Origin: Oceanimonas sp. GK1 | GTDB taxonomy: Bacteria > Pseudomonadota > Gammaproteobacteria > Enterobacterales > Aeromonadaceae | Assembly (NCBI RefSeq): GCF_000243075.1 | Contig: NC_016745.1 | Location: forward strand, 2,435,001 to 2,499,000 | Direction: 5' to 3' | Length of the DNA stretch: 64,000 nt | Part shown: piece after piece, positions 62,912 to 64,000 of the stretch | Numbering within the stretch: position 1 is the first letter of the stretch | Layout of the letters: each line of letters starts with the position of its first letter | Notes under the pieces: generated by a model | What the model saw: the letters and a program-made list of their open reading frames with translations, nothing else | Told to the model about the DNA's origin: nothing | The model's database searches: none | Position numbers and translations under genes: made by a program

Positions 62912-64000
62912 TTACGCCACGGCCAGAGCCACGGTGTCGGCGTGGGTCTGCACCAGCTCGTCATGCAGGGCCACCACCGCCTGCTCGTAGTACTCATCGT
63001 CCACGATAAACTGCATTTCCACCGCCCGCAGCGACTGATGCACGGCGCGCACCGGCACCTCGGCCTTGTTCAGGGCGCCCACCGAGCGGGCCAGCAAGCC
63101 GGGAATGCTCATGTCGCTGCCCACCGCCGACACCAGCGACACCTTGTGGGTGGTGACCTCGGCATTGGCAAAGTGGCGCTGCAGCGCACTGACCAGCCGG
63201 CGCACCTGCTTGCGGTTGCCCGCCACATAATAGGTGAGGGTGTTGGCGTTCATGTCCTTGGCCACCAGGTTCAGGTGCATCTTGTCGAGCTCGTCGGTAA
63301 AGCCCTCGGCATAATGGGACACTCGGCCCACCATGTCCTGATCGAACAGCTCCACCGCAAACAGGTTGCGACGACCGGCCACCATTTCCACACAGGGAGC
63401 CGGACTGCGGTAATCGGTGGTGATCAGCGTCCCCTCGTGATCCGGTTCAAAGGTATTGCGTACCCGCAGCGGAATGCCCTGCTGGCGCAATCCCTTGGCG
63501 GCCTGGGGATGAATGGCCTCCATGCCGAGGTTCGACAGCTGATCGGTTACGTCATAGTTGGTGCGGCCAATGGGAATGACCTGATCTTCCCCGGCCAGGC
63601 GCGGATCGGCGCTGCTCAGGTGGTATTCCTTGTGAATGATGGCTTCCCGGGCACCGCTGAGCACCGCCAGCCGGCTGAAGGTCATCTCGCTGTAGCCCCG
63701 GTCAAAGCTGCTCATCAGCCCTTCCCGGCAATGGGCGTAACCGGTAACCACCGGCAACTGGGAAGACAAGTCTACCCGGGCCAGGGCCTGGGTCAGGACC
63801 TCATCCAGCGGCAGGGCCTCGTCGGTGCGCCAGCCGGTGAGATCCATCAGCACCGCATTCACCCCGCTCTGACGCAGATACAGCACCATGTTATGGGCAC
63901 TGTGGGCCTCGCCCATGGCAGCCAGCAGTTCGCGAATGGTCTGCAATTGTTCTGCCAGCTGAAACTGGCCAAAGGCACAGACCCGGCGCAGGTGGTGCAG
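62912..64000 (-). CDS. Aspartate kinase, ectoine-type (partial, 5' end beyond window)
   Basis: 362 residues are present and the frame stays open to base 64000, so the N-terminus is missing. The catalytic amino acid kinase part ends with [32 protein letters not shown]. Two ACT-like regulatory segments follow ([41 protein letters not shown]). [20 protein letters not shown] is typical of the Ask_Ect aspartokinases found with ectABC. It would feed ectoine or hydroxyectoine synthesis in salt stress. ectABC, if present, should lie upstream, outside this window. Confidence 0.85.
   Translation of the reverse strand: MHHLRRVCAFGQFQLAEQLQTIRELLAAMGEAHSAHNMVLYLRQSGVNAVLMDLTGWRTDEALPLDEVLTQALARVDLSSQLPVVTGYAHCREGLMSSFDRGYSEMTFSRLAVLSGAREAIIHKEYHLSSADPRLAGEDQVIPIGRTNYDVTDQLSNLGMEAIHPQAAKGLRQQGIPLRVRNTFEPDHEGTLITTDYRSPAPCVEMVAGRRNLFAVELFDQDMVGRVSHYAEGFTDELDKMHLNLVAKDMNANTLTYYVAGNRKQVRRLVSALQRHFANAEVTTHKVSLVSAVGSDMSIPGLLARSVGALNKAEVPVRAVHQSLRAVEMQFIVDDEYYEQAVVALHDELVQTHADTVALAVA

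Overview
The window is a gene-dense, GC-rich stretch of a gammaproteobacterial chromosome. Fur, GlnS, GyrA, UbiG, NrdA, NrdB, PpiC and Lpp all closely resemble the enteric/Aeromonadales versions. A phaB-phaA-phaP-phaC polyhydroxybutyrate cluster, an ectoine-type aspartokinase cut by the right edge, and the absence of ptrA from recCBD fit a marine or halotolerant Aeromonadaceae-like bacterium such as Zobellella or Oceanimonas. That genus-level placement is inference from gene content, not from a search.

Layout. 0-4 kb: an L,D-transpeptidase faces the Lpp lipoprotein gene across a shared terminator, followed by fur and glnS, also convergent. 4-9.4 kb: the PHB operon on the minus strand (phaB, phaA, phaP, phaC), a long AT-rich leader region, and two identical tRNA-Asn genes in tandem. 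9.5-20.8 kb: a CsrD-like degenerate GGDEF/EAL protein, a LiuR-like MerR regulator, aroA, hisC, serC and gyrA on the minus strand, then ubiG and gph on the plus strand. The hisC-serC spacer is filled by palindromic repeats. 20.8-25 kb: nrdA-nrdB-yfaE, preceded by a promoter, two NrdR-box-like palindromes and a consensus DnaA box. 25-32 kb: small proteins, an ABC1/UbiB-type kinase, a four-CBS-PAS-GGDEF-EAL protein and an ABC exporter. 32-41 kb: recC-recB-recD, with 4-bp stop/start overlaps at both junctions.

41-53.5 kb holds a less familiar set: an MscS channel, an unrecognised protein overlapping a cation/proton antiporter, DUF3565 and DUF3087 proteins, DoxX, an orphan IucA/IucC-like protein, a P-type ATPase divergent from a YegD-type Hsp70, an amphi-Trp protein, a soluble PAS-PAS chemoreceptor and rplY. 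53.5-64 kb: hrpA, a 27-residue exported peptide gene with full signals, a SlyB-like lipoprotein, a frameshifted YcaD-type transporter, a membrane protein, a YbjD/OLD-type nuclease, ppiC, a double-hairpin repeat and the partial aspartokinase.

The themes are envelope anchoring (L,D-transpeptidase with Lpp), carbon storage (pha), nucleotide supply and DNA repair (nrd, recCBD, gyrA), c-di-GMP/Csr signalling (two GGDEF-EAL proteins) and ion/osmotic homeostasis (MscS, antiporter, ATPase, aspartokinase). I see no CRISPR array, prophage, transposase or integrase. The most interesting unexplained items are the orphan IucA/IucC-like protein, the 27- and 29-residue peptide genes, the unknown protein coupled to the antiporter, and the MITE-like repeats, one of which contains a second nested palindrome.
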